A DNA stretch of 64,000 bases from Nectonema munidae (Eukaryota; Nematomorpha; Nectonematoida; Nectonematidae), in NCBI GenBank assembly GCA_030549495.1, contig JAUIRK010000673.1:1798001-1862000 (forward strand), written 5' to 3'. Positions 62,601 to 64,000 of the stretch are shown here, piece by piece. A model generated the notes under the pieces. It was not told the DNA's origin. It saw nothing but the letters and a program-made list of their open reading frames with translations, and made no database searches. Positions within the stretch are counted from its first letter, which is position 1, and the number at the start of each line of letters is the position of its first letter. Made by a program: the position numbers and the translations under genes.

Positions 62601-63121
62601 GGATTTTGTTAATCAAAATGAGTGTTAATGAGTAACATTGAAAAATGATATCTTAAAAATGGTGTGCAGATCAAATGTCGAAAATTTAGAAGGTTTGACG
62701 AAATGTCATTCGAAAAAAATTTAAAAAGTTAAAAGAAACGTTGTTTCCGTAAATTTTTTATTTTTTTCCGTCTTCATTGTTTCACAACAAGGAAGTTGTA
62801 AGCATTTGTGATGGACATATGGTCATCAAACCTTCAAAAATATATGCACTGAATATTTCATCGTTTTGCTTTGTTTTTTATGCTTCCTGAGACAAAAAAT
62901 TTGGCAAAACCGGATTCTGTGTTTAATATACTCTTCAAAGCGTGTTCTAATTGAAAATATATTTGTTTAGTTTTTCGCAAAGTTTATCCTCGAACAACTT
63001 GATATACTCTATAAACACACCTAACTTGGAGACTTTTTTAAAAGAAAAGACTTCCTTTTCTGATGGCGGTGGCAGCTCTCAACACTTCAAGCATTTCCTC
63101 CTTGAAGTTTTGCGCTATCAA
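12464..63121 (+). CDS. FCHO: FCHO1/2-like muniscin (F-BAR plus mu-homology domain), multi-exon, partial at both ends
   Basis: Sixteen exons on the + strand, listed separately, spell about 593 residues. Order: F-BAR residues equivalent to about 69-275 of vertebrate FCHO, a basic segment (FKINNVGRKKRENS), an acidic Ser/Asp linker (KKSSDSDADDSEDD), a long low-complexity linker, then the start of the C-terminal mu-homology domain (SCTIPIAISLTERISA ... DVKIAFPAPVIEFLDAG). In the family, the F-BAR domain bends membranes rich in PI(4,5)P2, the linker activates AP-2, and the mu-homology domain binds Eps15 and intersectin, starting clathrin-coated pits at the plasma membrane. Splice phases agree at all joins except one missing small exon between 12822 and 17575 and a weak donor at 44585. 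The first ~68 residues and the last ~150 were not found; the 3' part lies beyond the window. No internal stops are seen in the exons. Confidence 0.85.
12670..12822 (+). CDS. FCHO: FCHO exon (F-BAR, Y-x-KC segment)
   Basis: A 67-bp intron separates it from the previous exon (acceptor tttttaccag). It encodes VKEDNTKTLDSFQQLHN and KCKALYHQKALELIKAR, ending KDIEK, equal to the YxxKCxExExxK...REIEK part of F-BAR. The only possible donor is the non-consensus gttttt, leaving phase 0. Confidence 0.8.
13410..14780 (-). mobile_element. hAT-like (DUF4371 type) element, degenerate copy 1
   Basis: This stretch pairs along its length with 50090-51670, for example around 13500-13560, 13850-13930 and 14650-14760. 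The minus-strand frame at 13958-13746 reads FREMHDEFMKSYKS and EFVLAQSVIQL, matching the QNEfI...I segment before the DDE core of DUF4371-bearing hAT proteins. The left edge begins cagaggcgcac, like hAT ends. Coding is heavily broken. Confidence 0.6.
14846..15168 (+). other. Unassigned open frame
   Basis: About 107 codons stay open after a stop (includes ESNTTATEYANMNTAID and SEHHIQQKSG). It resembles no domain I recognise and does not fit FCHO. It could be a decayed transposon or an alternative exon. Confidence 0.25.
15535..17090 (-). mobile_element. piggyBac element, broken, with one likely terminus
   Basis: A TTAACCCTTTCTCGCCC sequence at 15535 has the form of a piggyBac end (TTAA target plus CCC-starting inverted repeat), about 155 bp beyond the transposase C-terminus. 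The opposite end was not found. Confidence 0.65.
15690..17086 (-). pseudogene. piggyBac transposase, degenerate
   Basis: From 5' to 3' on the minus strand: an acidic N-terminus (SDASDVDYDLDINFLEEENG, 17086-16874); the core (16720-16262) with LHFNDNSK, IDEHTISFKGRNSMKQYI and KPIKWGLVFCRC...YLYEFDIYTGK; a VTKWYDNKSVILISNF block (16177-15986); and a Cys-rich end (RQRCLLCSKRNIENRTK, CFALYHK, 16028-15690) typical of the family's C-terminal zinc-binding domain. The order is complete but split over several frames, so it is inactive. Confidence 0.85.
17575..17654 (+). CDS. FCHO: FCHO exon (F-BAR, VEKYNxxR segment)
   Basis: Acceptor tattttatatttag; incoming phase 1, outgoing phase 0. It encodes EDYKACIENYDTTRIKL, the counterpart of DxYKxxVEKYNxxRxxFE. 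The donor is again the unusual gttttt. Incoming phase 1 does not match the phase 0 exit of 12822, and about eight family residues are missing between them, so a microexon is predicted in 12823-17574. Confidence 0.8.
17669..17674 (-). terminator. AATAAA poly(A) signal of the secreted repeat-protein gene
   Basis: An AATAAA hexamer on the minus strand lies about 70 bp after the stop codon. It is the first such signal downstream. Cleavage 10-30 bp further would fall within or beside the antisense FCHO exon ending at 17654. Confidence 0.5.
17744..20819 (-). CDS. Secreted His/Gly/Tyr-rich tandem-repeat protein, main exon
   Basis: About 1025 codons are open. The acceptor is inferred at ttgttatttttgtgcag (ending 20820), because no in-frame ATG precedes and the phase then joins the upstream exon. 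The first ~230 residues are a Cys-containing basic domain (FECLRKYD, RSCKKNNYYCESAQKCC, FRTCPRGD, YGFECCTLERVK). From about residue 260 to the end the chain is a repeat array of 10-12 residue units built from GYGKEVHGHDI, GYKKEVHGHDG, GYEKEPKHGYDG and GYGNEVHGHDS. The composition is dominated by Gly, His, Tyr, Lys, Glu and Asp, with almost no hydrophobic core. It ends with a basic KHDPFGKKKSGGYKEKEHRY tail. Such chains suggest a structural or metal-binding extracellular material (cuticle, cement, tube or silk-like); this is inference from composition only. I do not recognise the family. Confidence 0.75.
17980..18175. repeat. 33-bp coding repeats, DSGYGNEVHGH type
   Basis: Six near-identical 33-bp units encode DSGYGNEVHGH and close variants (one has GHEV, one QGH). 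Very low divergence points to recent unequal crossing-over or conversion. Confidence 0.85.
18310..18670. repeat. In-frame ~180-bp tandem duplication within the repeat array
   Basis: A block running from the EKEPKHGY motif through GHGNIHGHDGTYGKEVHGHD is present twice, offset by about 180 bp (60 codons). This is a higher-order unit above the 33-bp repeat. Confidence 0.8.
19495..19760. repeat. 33-36-bp coding repeats, DIGYGKEVHGH type
   Basis: About eight units encode DIGYGKEVHGH with one or two histidines. They are nearly identical at DNA level, distinct from the block at 17980-18175. Confidence 0.85.
20850..21000. other. Intron of the secreted-protein gene with an 11-12 base G run
   Basis: A G homopolymer lies at about 20976-20988. 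The rest of 20820-22649 is AT-rich; the MITE pieces are listed separately. Confidence 0.5.
21030..21115. mobile_element. Probable MITE end, GTTCACAATTGACGTCAACC family
   Basis: The minus strand reads GGGAGAGTTCACACATTATG then TCAACCAATTTTTGTTTA. This matches the left end of the MITE at 61852 in spacing and most bases. The other end is not clear. Confidence 0.5.
22130..22244. mobile_element. 115-bp piggyBac-type MITE
   Basis: It begins TTAACCCATTAAGTACC and ends GGGACTTAATGGGTTAA: a near-perfect 17-bp terminal inverted repeat including the TTAA target site at both ends. There is no coding capacity. TTAA targets and CCC-starting ends define piggyBac-derived MITEs. Confidence 0.85.
22650..22822 (-). 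CDS. Signal-peptide exon of the secreted repeat protein
   Basis: ATG at 22822 opens MLLKLYFLAPFFLLLPTLQH, a strong signal peptide, followed by a basic stretch (EKRSKRNC) and YYTVADPYNKK. The donor aaaag|gtatat at 22649 leaves phase 2, exactly what the acceptor at 20819 needs (AG + C = Ser). Together the two exons give about 1082 residues. The join is inferred from phase and logic, not proven. Confidence 0.5.
22986..22997 (-). promoter_or_regulatory. Possible TATA box
   Basis: The minus strand reads CTTATAAATAG about 165 bp upstream of the signal-peptide ATG. A single short match in AT-rich DNA is weak evidence. Confidence 0.25.
23145..23239. repeat. 14-bp perfect inverted repeat with E-box arms
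   Basis: Arms CACGTGTATTTTGA (23145-23158) and TCAAAATACACGTG (23226-23239) are perfect reverse complements, 67 bp apart, upstream of the secreted-protein gene. It could be a small foldback element or a paired regulatory site. Confidence 0.6.
23540..23786. mobile_element. Possible hAT-derived fragment ending gcgcctctg
   Basis: The right edge, read in reverse, is CAGAGGCGCACATTCTTAA, nearly the same as the left edge of the DUF4371 hAT copy at 13417 (cagaggcgcacatcctcaa). The rest is non-coding and contains a C-rich run at 23739-23759. Confidence 0.45.
24130..26430 (-). mobile_element. Jockey-like LINE, 5'-truncated copy
   Basis: The minus strand carries reverse-transcriptase pieces: LITYADDISITSTNS (catalytic ADD), DLIINTAKSQSTLF, ILGLTFDPKLTYN and ALSGTKWGETK (25539-25093), then the C-terminal Cys/His end (HPHNTHHLFNCPHI, 24649-24437). 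The RT part upstream, to about 26430, is in several frames. The 3' end shares its last ~250 bp with the + copy at 28060-28310 and has an ACAA-rich tail. No endonuclease domain is seen. Dead copy. Confidence 0.8.
26862..28310 (+). mobile_element. Jockey-like LINE, same family, opposite orientation
   Basis: The frame at 26862 has WADDITTTTASI (ADD motif) and NNLELNTDKSQ. After a frame change, 27174-27725 reads ALTGTKWGKQK and YGSTIWGPAISQSNITKLET. The C-terminal HxxFNCPH-type end and 3' tail follow to about 28310. It is truncated to the last third of the reverse transcriptase. Confidence 0.8.
28475..28573 (+). CDS. FCHO: FCHO exon (F-BAR, EExHLxxMK segment)
   Basis: Acceptor tttttgtttaag, donor gtaagt, phase 0 on both sides. 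It encodes KKQEANHLYSLKFFI then GNYVKTLKSF, equal to DIEExHLxxMKxxIxxY of the F-BAR domain. Confidence 0.8.
28580..29520. other. FCHO intron, nothing recognised
   Basis: AT-rich intron. A cagaggcgttggggcg sequence at 29290 resembles a hAT end but has no partner. Confidence 0.4.
29525..29801. mobile_element. 277-bp hAT MITE
   Basis: It begins CAGTGCCGGATCTACC and ends GGGTTAACCCGGCACTG-type sequence read in reverse (CAGTGCCGGGTTAAC). Flanking 8-bp duplications are catctatc (29517-29524) and catcgatc (29802-29809), 7 of 8 identical. The CAGTGCCGG end, 8-bp duplication and lack of coding identify a non-autonomous hAT element. Confidence 0.85.
30403..30499 (+). CDS. FCHO: FCHO exon (end of F-BAR)
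   Basis: Acceptor ttatactttcag, donor gtattt; phase 0 in, phase 1 out. It encodes LINDYEEKVSHVEIEKGIEN and FFSSTQTTTEDP, matching ...NxSVExLIxKFAxSKGTGKEKPG at the end of the FCHO F-BAR. Confidence 0.85.
30920..31745 (-). mobile_element. Penelope-like element fragment, minus copy
   Basis: On the minus strand the sequence matches the + copy at 31790-32060 and 34935-35285 almost throughout. It includes the region encoding the GIY-YIG endonuclease (IxYKIECSxCxELYVxE) and the 3' end (GACGAA...CGAAATATTGTTCAC). A 10-base G run lies at about 31602-31611. Truncated and broken. Confidence 0.75.
31790..32060 (+). mobile_element. Penelope-like element, + copy, first half
   Basis: The frame includes ACQLGNIIYKIECSICDELY and a following HLRQHRQEAAHTR stretch, the C-terminal GIY-YIG endonuclease signature of Penelope-like elements. 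Similarity to the minus copy stops near 32060 and resumes at about 34935, so a piggyBac-bearing segment split this copy. Confidence 0.8.
32065..34930 (-). mobile_element. piggyBac element inserted in the Penelope-like copy
   Basis: The segment interrupts the Penelope-like homology on both sides and contains the piggyBac transposase remnant. A TTAA lies near the left junction (about 32069), but clear inverted ends were not confirmed. Confidence 0.6.
32485..34258 (-). pseudogene. piggyBac transposase, degenerate
   Basis: Minus-strand pieces in family order: an acidic N-terminal region (HDKLQEEDITPKKD, 34097-33903); EFNGITPVDAFNKFFNND (33653-33402); the core with THYSIDEQMVQYKECHSA and RFGYKNFTLAEK (33291-32905); and WMDNANVTMLSNFQ then LIKDYNESMGGVYLLDS (32799-32485), the conserved WxDNKxVxLLS and YNxxMGGVDxxD blocks. 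The last catalytic Asp is replaced in MGGVYLLD. At least four breaks; inactive. Confidence 0.85.
34935..35285 (+). mobile_element. Penelope-like element, + copy, second half
   Basis: It resumes with catcacaaacaagctgatct and continues to the 3' end (CCTGACGAAGAGCG ... ATATTGTTCACATAC), matching the minus copy at 30920-31300. Confidence 0.75.
35398..35490 (+). CDS. FCHO: FCHO exon (F-BAR to linker)
   Basis: Acceptor gttttcatttag, donor gtaagc; phase 1 in and out. It encodes LLAFEEFVPPPDIPSSF and NPQFDLKKE, the counterpart of PGPIEFEE at the end of F-BAR. A second in-frame acceptor (cttag at 35402-35406) would shorten it by three residues. Confidence 0.8.
35967..35990. repeat. AAG/TTC trinucleotide run at the LINE A 3' end
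   Basis: Seven or eight AAG units; the microsatellite tail replaces poly(A), as in CR1/L2-like LINEs. Confidence 0.8.
35967..37835 (-). mobile_element. LINE A (CR1/Jockey group), 5'-truncated
   Basis: The minus-strand open frame 37784-36507 (425 codons) holds reverse-transcriptase blocks in order: SLSNKRSCGDDEL, LKLACIIPVLKNGK, DSYRPISILSNFSKIFEKI, NQFGFQKYKSTEDAV, GVPQGSILGPLLFLLFINDI and LIMYADDAVMSLNFND. The thumb follows with FTFLGVTLTSNLSW. The block between STEDAV and the PQGS motif is short: the SKAFDTxDH motif A with the first catalytic Asp is missing, without loss of frame. The 3' end is a TTC microsatellite at 35967-35990. No endonuclease part. Confidence 0.8.
37961..40923 (-). pseudogene. 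LINE B ORF2 (endonuclease and reverse transcriptase), broken
   Basis: Endonuclease pieces: NIACLNCQSINAKYDDL and NIYRPPINTSDSLYGFLNDF with VLGDFNPDLFKFN (40923-40153). A linker (40153-39701) reads KQARHAKTNPWMSSNI. Reverse transcriptase (39236-38289): YLTDRYQCVCFDGV, GVYQGSVQGPLLFWLYVNDI and MYLFADDITVLASMED. The C-terminus (38389-37961) includes LHNWFNLNF. A 31-bp direct duplication at about 38270-38330 shifts the frame between the last two parts. Confidence 0.8.
38269..38330. repeat. 31-bp tandem duplication in LINE B
   Basis: caaactttgtaaagatcatc followed by aaacttgagaa occurs twice in direct succession. Since 31 is not a multiple of three it breaks ORF2. Confidence 0.9.
40955..41958 (-). 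pseudogene. LINE B ORF1, gag-like with zinc knuckles
   Basis: Three overlapping frames. The 3' part has two CCHC-type knuckles, CYKCSNYNHIAADC (CX2CX4HX4C) and CRYCGHSHLSSTC, typical of LINE ORF1 nucleic-acid-binding proteins. The N-terminal part (MENIKKVLSALNKVDN) is helical and Lys-rich. At least two breaks. Confidence 0.75.
42950..43019 (+). CDS. FCHO: FCHO exon (basic linker)
   Basis: Acceptor attttcaaag, donor gtaagt; phase 1 in, phase 2 out. It encodes FKINNVGRKKRENSYSKSQR, like the KxxLPGLxKKxK basic stretch after the FCHO F-BAR. Confidence 0.7.
43080..43122 (+). CDS. FCHO: FCHO exon (linker)
   Basis: Acceptor tgttattgtag, donor gtaaaa; phase 2 in, phase 0 out. It encodes HLADTTSSFEESNR. 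The assignment rests on splice sites, phase and position; the linker is poorly conserved. Confidence 0.6.
43683..43900 (-). mobile_element. SINE-like repeat with AGGAAGGGCATCCGG core
   Basis: The minus strand reads CTTGTGGGTTTAGTAC, then GGTTGGCGCCAGGAAGGGCA followed by TCCGGTCATAAAA. This core motif recurs in tRNA-derived SINEs of several animal groups. The tRNA-like head is too degraded to score. Confidence 0.45.
44549..44585 (+). CDS. FCHO: FCHO exon (linker), 3' end uncertain
   Basis: Strong acceptor tttttactttattttcag, phase 0. It encodes IPENRFHSESFD. Only weak donors follow; gttccc at 44586 would give the phase 1 needed by the next exon. The frame stays open past it, so the 3' end could differ. 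Confidence 0.5.
45170..45540 (-). mobile_element. LTR-retrotransposon-type reverse transcriptase fossil
   Basis: A short minus-strand remnant of a reverse transcriptase of the LTR/DIRS kind (LPMG motif region). It is a broken fragment; no terminal repeats were recognised. The sequence to about 46150 may belong to the same fossil. Confidence 0.5.
46240..46300. mobile_element. MITE end, GTTCACAATTGACGTCAACC family
   Basis: The minus strand reads ATTCACAATTGACGTCAACC followed by AGTTTTTGG, a close match to the left end of the MITE at 61852. The partner end was not found. Confidence 0.55.
46538..46591 (+). CDS. FCHO: FCHO exon (acidic linker)
   Basis: Acceptor cctctactcag, donor gtatgc; phase 1 in and out. 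It encodes ADKKSSDSDADDSEDDT, close to the SSSDSDxEDE segment of FCHO1/2. Confidence 0.8.
47108..47157 (+). CDS. FCHO: FCHO exon (linker)
   Basis: Acceptor gttatttcctacag, donor gtactc; phase 1 in, phase 0 out. It encodes DYAAAAPMSKYSSSHHM. The donor is moderate. Confidence 0.6.
47480..47850 (-). pseudogene. Possible transposase fragment
   Basis: The minus strand reads GVVVIQWSSWLKGAFYYCEN, KLENYQGNGILVIKDKEA and LVYDLIAIKRDYEPVFN, shifting frame once. The LIAIKRxY pattern resembles segments of hAT-related transposon proteins; the family is not certain. Confidence 0.4.
48085..48228 (-). mobile_element. tRNA-derived SINE
   Basis: The minus strand has a pol III A box (TGGTTAGATGCTGG, about 48205-48192) and B box (GGTTCGATCTC, about 48171-48161) with tRNA-like spacing, followed by an unrelated body toward 48085. 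The cloverleaf is incomplete, so it is a SINE head, not a tRNA gene. Confidence 0.65.
48250..49640. other. FCHO intron, nothing recognised
   Basis: AT-rich, no recognisable element. Confidence 0.4.
49644..49893 (+). CDS. FCHO: FCHO exon (long acidic/serine linker)
   Basis: Donor gtaagt is strong; the acceptor taken is gaattcag (phase 0). The frame encodes RSVDWDSLSKTCSQEND, then a NDEKDDDDNDEDDDDD stretch and a Ser/Thr/Pro-rich tail (PPLSSERTSYEP). A second frame is also open, but mixed GAC/GAT codons in the Asp run and phase agreement with the next two exons support this one. The acceptor could lie 10-20 bp upstream. Confidence 0.7.
50090..51680 (-). mobile_element. hAT-like (DUF4371 type) element, degenerate copy 2
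   Basis: Homologous to 13410-14780 in the same orientation. Minus-strand pieces read IFREMHDEFMKSLISKKY and LAQSVIQMIRGEIEKARVHS followed by ILTDEC, matching the FxILxDET region of DUF4371 hAT transposases. About 200 bp near 51040-51480 has no counterpart in copy 1. Confidence 0.6.
51880..52322 (-). pseudogene. piggyBac transposase remnant with internal deletion
   Basis: The minus strand reads LSSDRFRFVLKRLTLA (N-terminal helical part of the core) and shortly after SSYRPILCNKNW, NALNSALVAIRRLQ, AVPNQFRKTVGHYLAS and EGRCVFCQKN. These are the C-terminal insertion and Cys-rich end; the catalytic middle is absent. Confidence 0.7.
52323..52918 (-). pseudogene. hAT transposase N-terminal part (BED finger), truncated
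   Basis: The frame at 52918-52442 has a BED-type finger remnant (RGIVCKNILRTSKGLKDHLK with RHP) and ESEEFLKLFNLAN. Beyond a frame change near 52440 the minus strand reads TTDIWTSRTLNSYIS, the LTTDxWTS hAT hallmark. It stops abruptly at the piggyBac remnant. Confidence 0.75.
53230..53330. other. GC-rich island with short palindromes
   Basis: In otherwise AT-rich DNA this stretch is GC-rich and carries accccgatttcggggt, tacccctaggggaac and cccccggggaacgggg. No gene or known element end was recognised. Confidence 0.6.
53560..55260. other. FCHO intron, nothing recognised
   Basis: AT-rich; a short GATTA repeat lies at about 54195-54211. Confidence 0.4.
55268..55311 (+). CDS. FCHO: FCHO exon (linker)
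   Basis: Acceptor ttttccattttag, donor gtaaac; phase 1 in, phase 0 out, fitting both neighbours. It encodes IQNYQSDTLFIDSK. The evidence is splice sites and phase. Confidence 0.6.
55560..56110 (-). pseudogene. LINE reverse-transcriptase fragment
   Basis: The minus strand reads FIVLSKAFNTISNTLLLHKF and KIYGL, the SKAFDTxxHxxLLxKLxxYG block, then weaker pieces (GVFQESLLRYLPFLI) like the PQGSxLGPxLF motif. Strongly decayed. Confidence 0.65.
56160..57350. repeat. Homopolymer-rich anomalous region
   Basis: About 1.2 kb is almost entirely A or T runs, several longer than 20 bases (56410-56450, 56619-56649), with poly(A)-rich and poly(T)-rich segments alternating and two short GC-containing islands. 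It looks unlike the other introns and may be low-quality consensus or a collapsed low-complexity array. Confidence 0.7.
57360..58490. other. FCHO intron, nothing recognised
   Basis: AT-rich intron without recognisable element. Confidence 0.4.
58495..58757 (+). CDS. FCHO: FCHO exon (linker to start of mu-homology domain)
   Basis: Acceptor tatgttttttcaag, donor gtaagc; phase 0 in, phase 2 out. It encodes SPVPFDKDATLIPG, SSLSRAESNTSLYSEAS, RGPSPLSMVSDS and SCTIPIAISLTERISA. These align with the RAESSSS...RGPSPxSL...LPVAVALTEsVNAYF segment of FCHO2, where the mu-homology domain begins. Confidence 0.9.
58880..60520. other. FCHO intron, nothing recognised
   Basis: AT-rich with a slightly GC-richer patch at 59690-59930 that is not assignable. 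Confidence 0.4.
60527..60682 (+). CDS. FCHO: FCHO exon (mu-homology domain)
   Basis: Acceptor ttattatag, donor gtaagc; phase 2 in and out. It encodes SLTKVLGDVKIAFPAPVIEF then LPPLLFQLLYPERLQNIS and NSNLV, aligning with KITGDMxxSFPSGI...PAVLxFRVxNxSRLEQILPNxQLV. Confidence 0.9.
61280..61432. mobile_element. 153-bp foldback MITE with TA target site
   Basis: Arms GGCGGCCACATCAAGTAATC continuing ACCATTTCGT, and the reverse of 61403-61432 (GACGGCGATATCAAGTAATC, ACCATTTCGT), match at about 27 of 30 positions. TA flanks both sides (61278-61279, 61433-61434). The AT-rich middle is about 90 bp. A Tc1/mariner-type MITE is inferred from the TA site. Confidence 0.8.
61852..62022. mobile_element. 171-bp MITE, GTTCACAATTGACGTCAACC family
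   Basis: Left end GGGCGTTCACAATTGACGTC; right end in reverse GGGGTCGTTCTCAATTAACG followed by TCAATC. The ends are about 80 percent alike. A run of about 22 C lies at 61957-61978. Two further ends of this family occur at 21030-21115 and 46240-46300. Confidence 0.7.
62189..62280 (-). mobile_element. 3'-end fragment of the 24-28 kb LINE family
   Basis: Nearly identical to 24196-24280 (tgagtataatctaacagttc, aaagtatttccataaaagca). It is a solitary 3' tip. Confidence 0.75.
62971..63121 (+). CDS. FCHO: FCHO exon (mu-homology domain), last seen
   Basis: Acceptor atatttgtttag, phase 2 in. It encodes VFSQSLSSNNLIYSIN, LETFLKEKTSFSDGGGSSQH and FLLEVLRYQ, aligning with the MNMxAVTxYLKKLxEQ...YYNVDVLKYQV part of FCHO. 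The donor must be the non-consensus gttcga after YQ (phase 0). The remaining ~150 residues are not seen before 64000. Confidence 0.85.
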
Positions 63122-63129
63122 GTTCGATT

Positions 63130-64000
63130 TTTTTCTTTTTTTTCTTCATTTGAAGATATCCTAAACAATAGCTCTTGAAATTTTATTTTCAGATATATTT
63201 TTTGGATAAGTATTGATACTTTGTCCTATAAAATTATTATAAACTACATGAATCCATTCAACGGAAAAAGAAACAGTCGTTAATATTTTTAAGTTTTTTA
63301 CGATAAAAATGCCACAAAATCAATTTTTTGGTAAGGACAATGAATAATTTTAGATGCTAATAAGTACATATGTGCTTAAGTTAAGCTTTTGTCAATTATC
63401 AATAATTGATATATAACATCTTGCGTTGTTATGTAACAATTACATAAGAAAAAGTAAGCAAGTTCAAATTCTGATTGTTTCAGAAAACGGTGGAAGCATT
63501 GAACCATATTATTCGCGATAACTTTACAGACCTTTAAATATAACGCAACATTATAATTATTTGTCGCCAAAAATGTCGTGATTCCTTCTGATGTCTAGTT
63601 ATCATTCGCTGTAAAAGTTTTAACTTTCATTTAAATACTAGTATTTAAAAAAAGTTCTTTCTTTTCTATTTTTTACCCCCTTAAAATTTGACTCAAAATG
63701 ATTTTCTTCAACATAATAGCAGAAAGGATTTTATTATCTGAAAGTAAAAATATTTTCAAATTTCGGATTAAAAATCCTTTAACAGGTTGAAAAAAAAATA
63801 TATACTAAAATATAAGGACAATATCATAGAATAAAAGATCCAAGAAAAATATATAAATATTTCAATTCGTTTCTTTCGGAACCGGACCCTGAAATAAATT
63901 TATATGACCCGCGATGTAAATTTATCCGGCCCAAAATCTATAAAAGATCCGATTTCCAAATGTAATAAAAGTAAAATAATTTCCCTTTATAATTGTGGAT
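63130..64000. other. FCHO intron, no further exon recognised
   Basis: AT-rich with no exon of the mu-homology domain recognised; the gene presumably continues to the right. Confidence 0.4.

Overview
The window is AT-rich animal (metazoan) nuclear DNA. The evidence is a clearly spliced FCHO-type endocytic gene, a seven-helix receptor, a secreted repeat protein, and a dense mixture of animal transposons (hAT, piggyBac, MULE, LINE, Penelope-like, MITEs, SINEs). No lineage-diagnostic gene is present, so I do not name a species; an invertebrate with large introns fits best.

The main gene runs on the + strand across most of the window. Sixteen exons between 12464 and 63121 keep compatible splice phases, with two gaps or weak joins noted below. 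They encode about 590 residues of an FCHO1/2-like muniscin: F-BAR domain from its first third onward, basic/acidic linker, and the first part of the C-terminal mu-homology domain. The 5' exons were not found, and the 3' end lies beyond base 64000. The introns hold nearly all the other content, so the gene is over 50 kb long for under 2 kb of recognised coding sequence.

Layout: 1-2980 no gene seen. 2985-4175 (-) a single-exon rhodopsin-like receptor. 4505-11200 transposon debris (hAT C-terminus, FLYWCH/MULE transposase, LINE pieces). 12464-17654 FCHO F-BAR exons with hAT and piggyBac remnants between them. 17744-22822 (-) a two-exon gene for a secreted His/Gly/Tyr/Lys-rich tandem-repeat protein of about 1080 aa, nested antisense in an FCHO intron. 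24130-28310 two opposed copies of one LINE family. 28475-35490 three FCHO exons around a hAT MITE, an inverted Penelope-like pair and a piggyBac inserted into one of the pair. 35517-42240 a nested stack: LINEs inside a hAT element that may itself sit in a small pogo-like MITE. 42950-49893 FCHO linker exons with SINE-like repeats and one LTR-type fossil. 50090-52918 hAT and piggyBac remnants. 55268-63121 the last linker exon and the mu-homology-domain exons. 56160-57350 is anomalous homopolymer-rich sequence.

The three host genes show no functional link. The secreted-protein gene and FCHO converge so closely that the likely poly(A) site of one falls at an exon edge of the other. I found no CRISPR array, operon, rRNA or intact tRNA gene.
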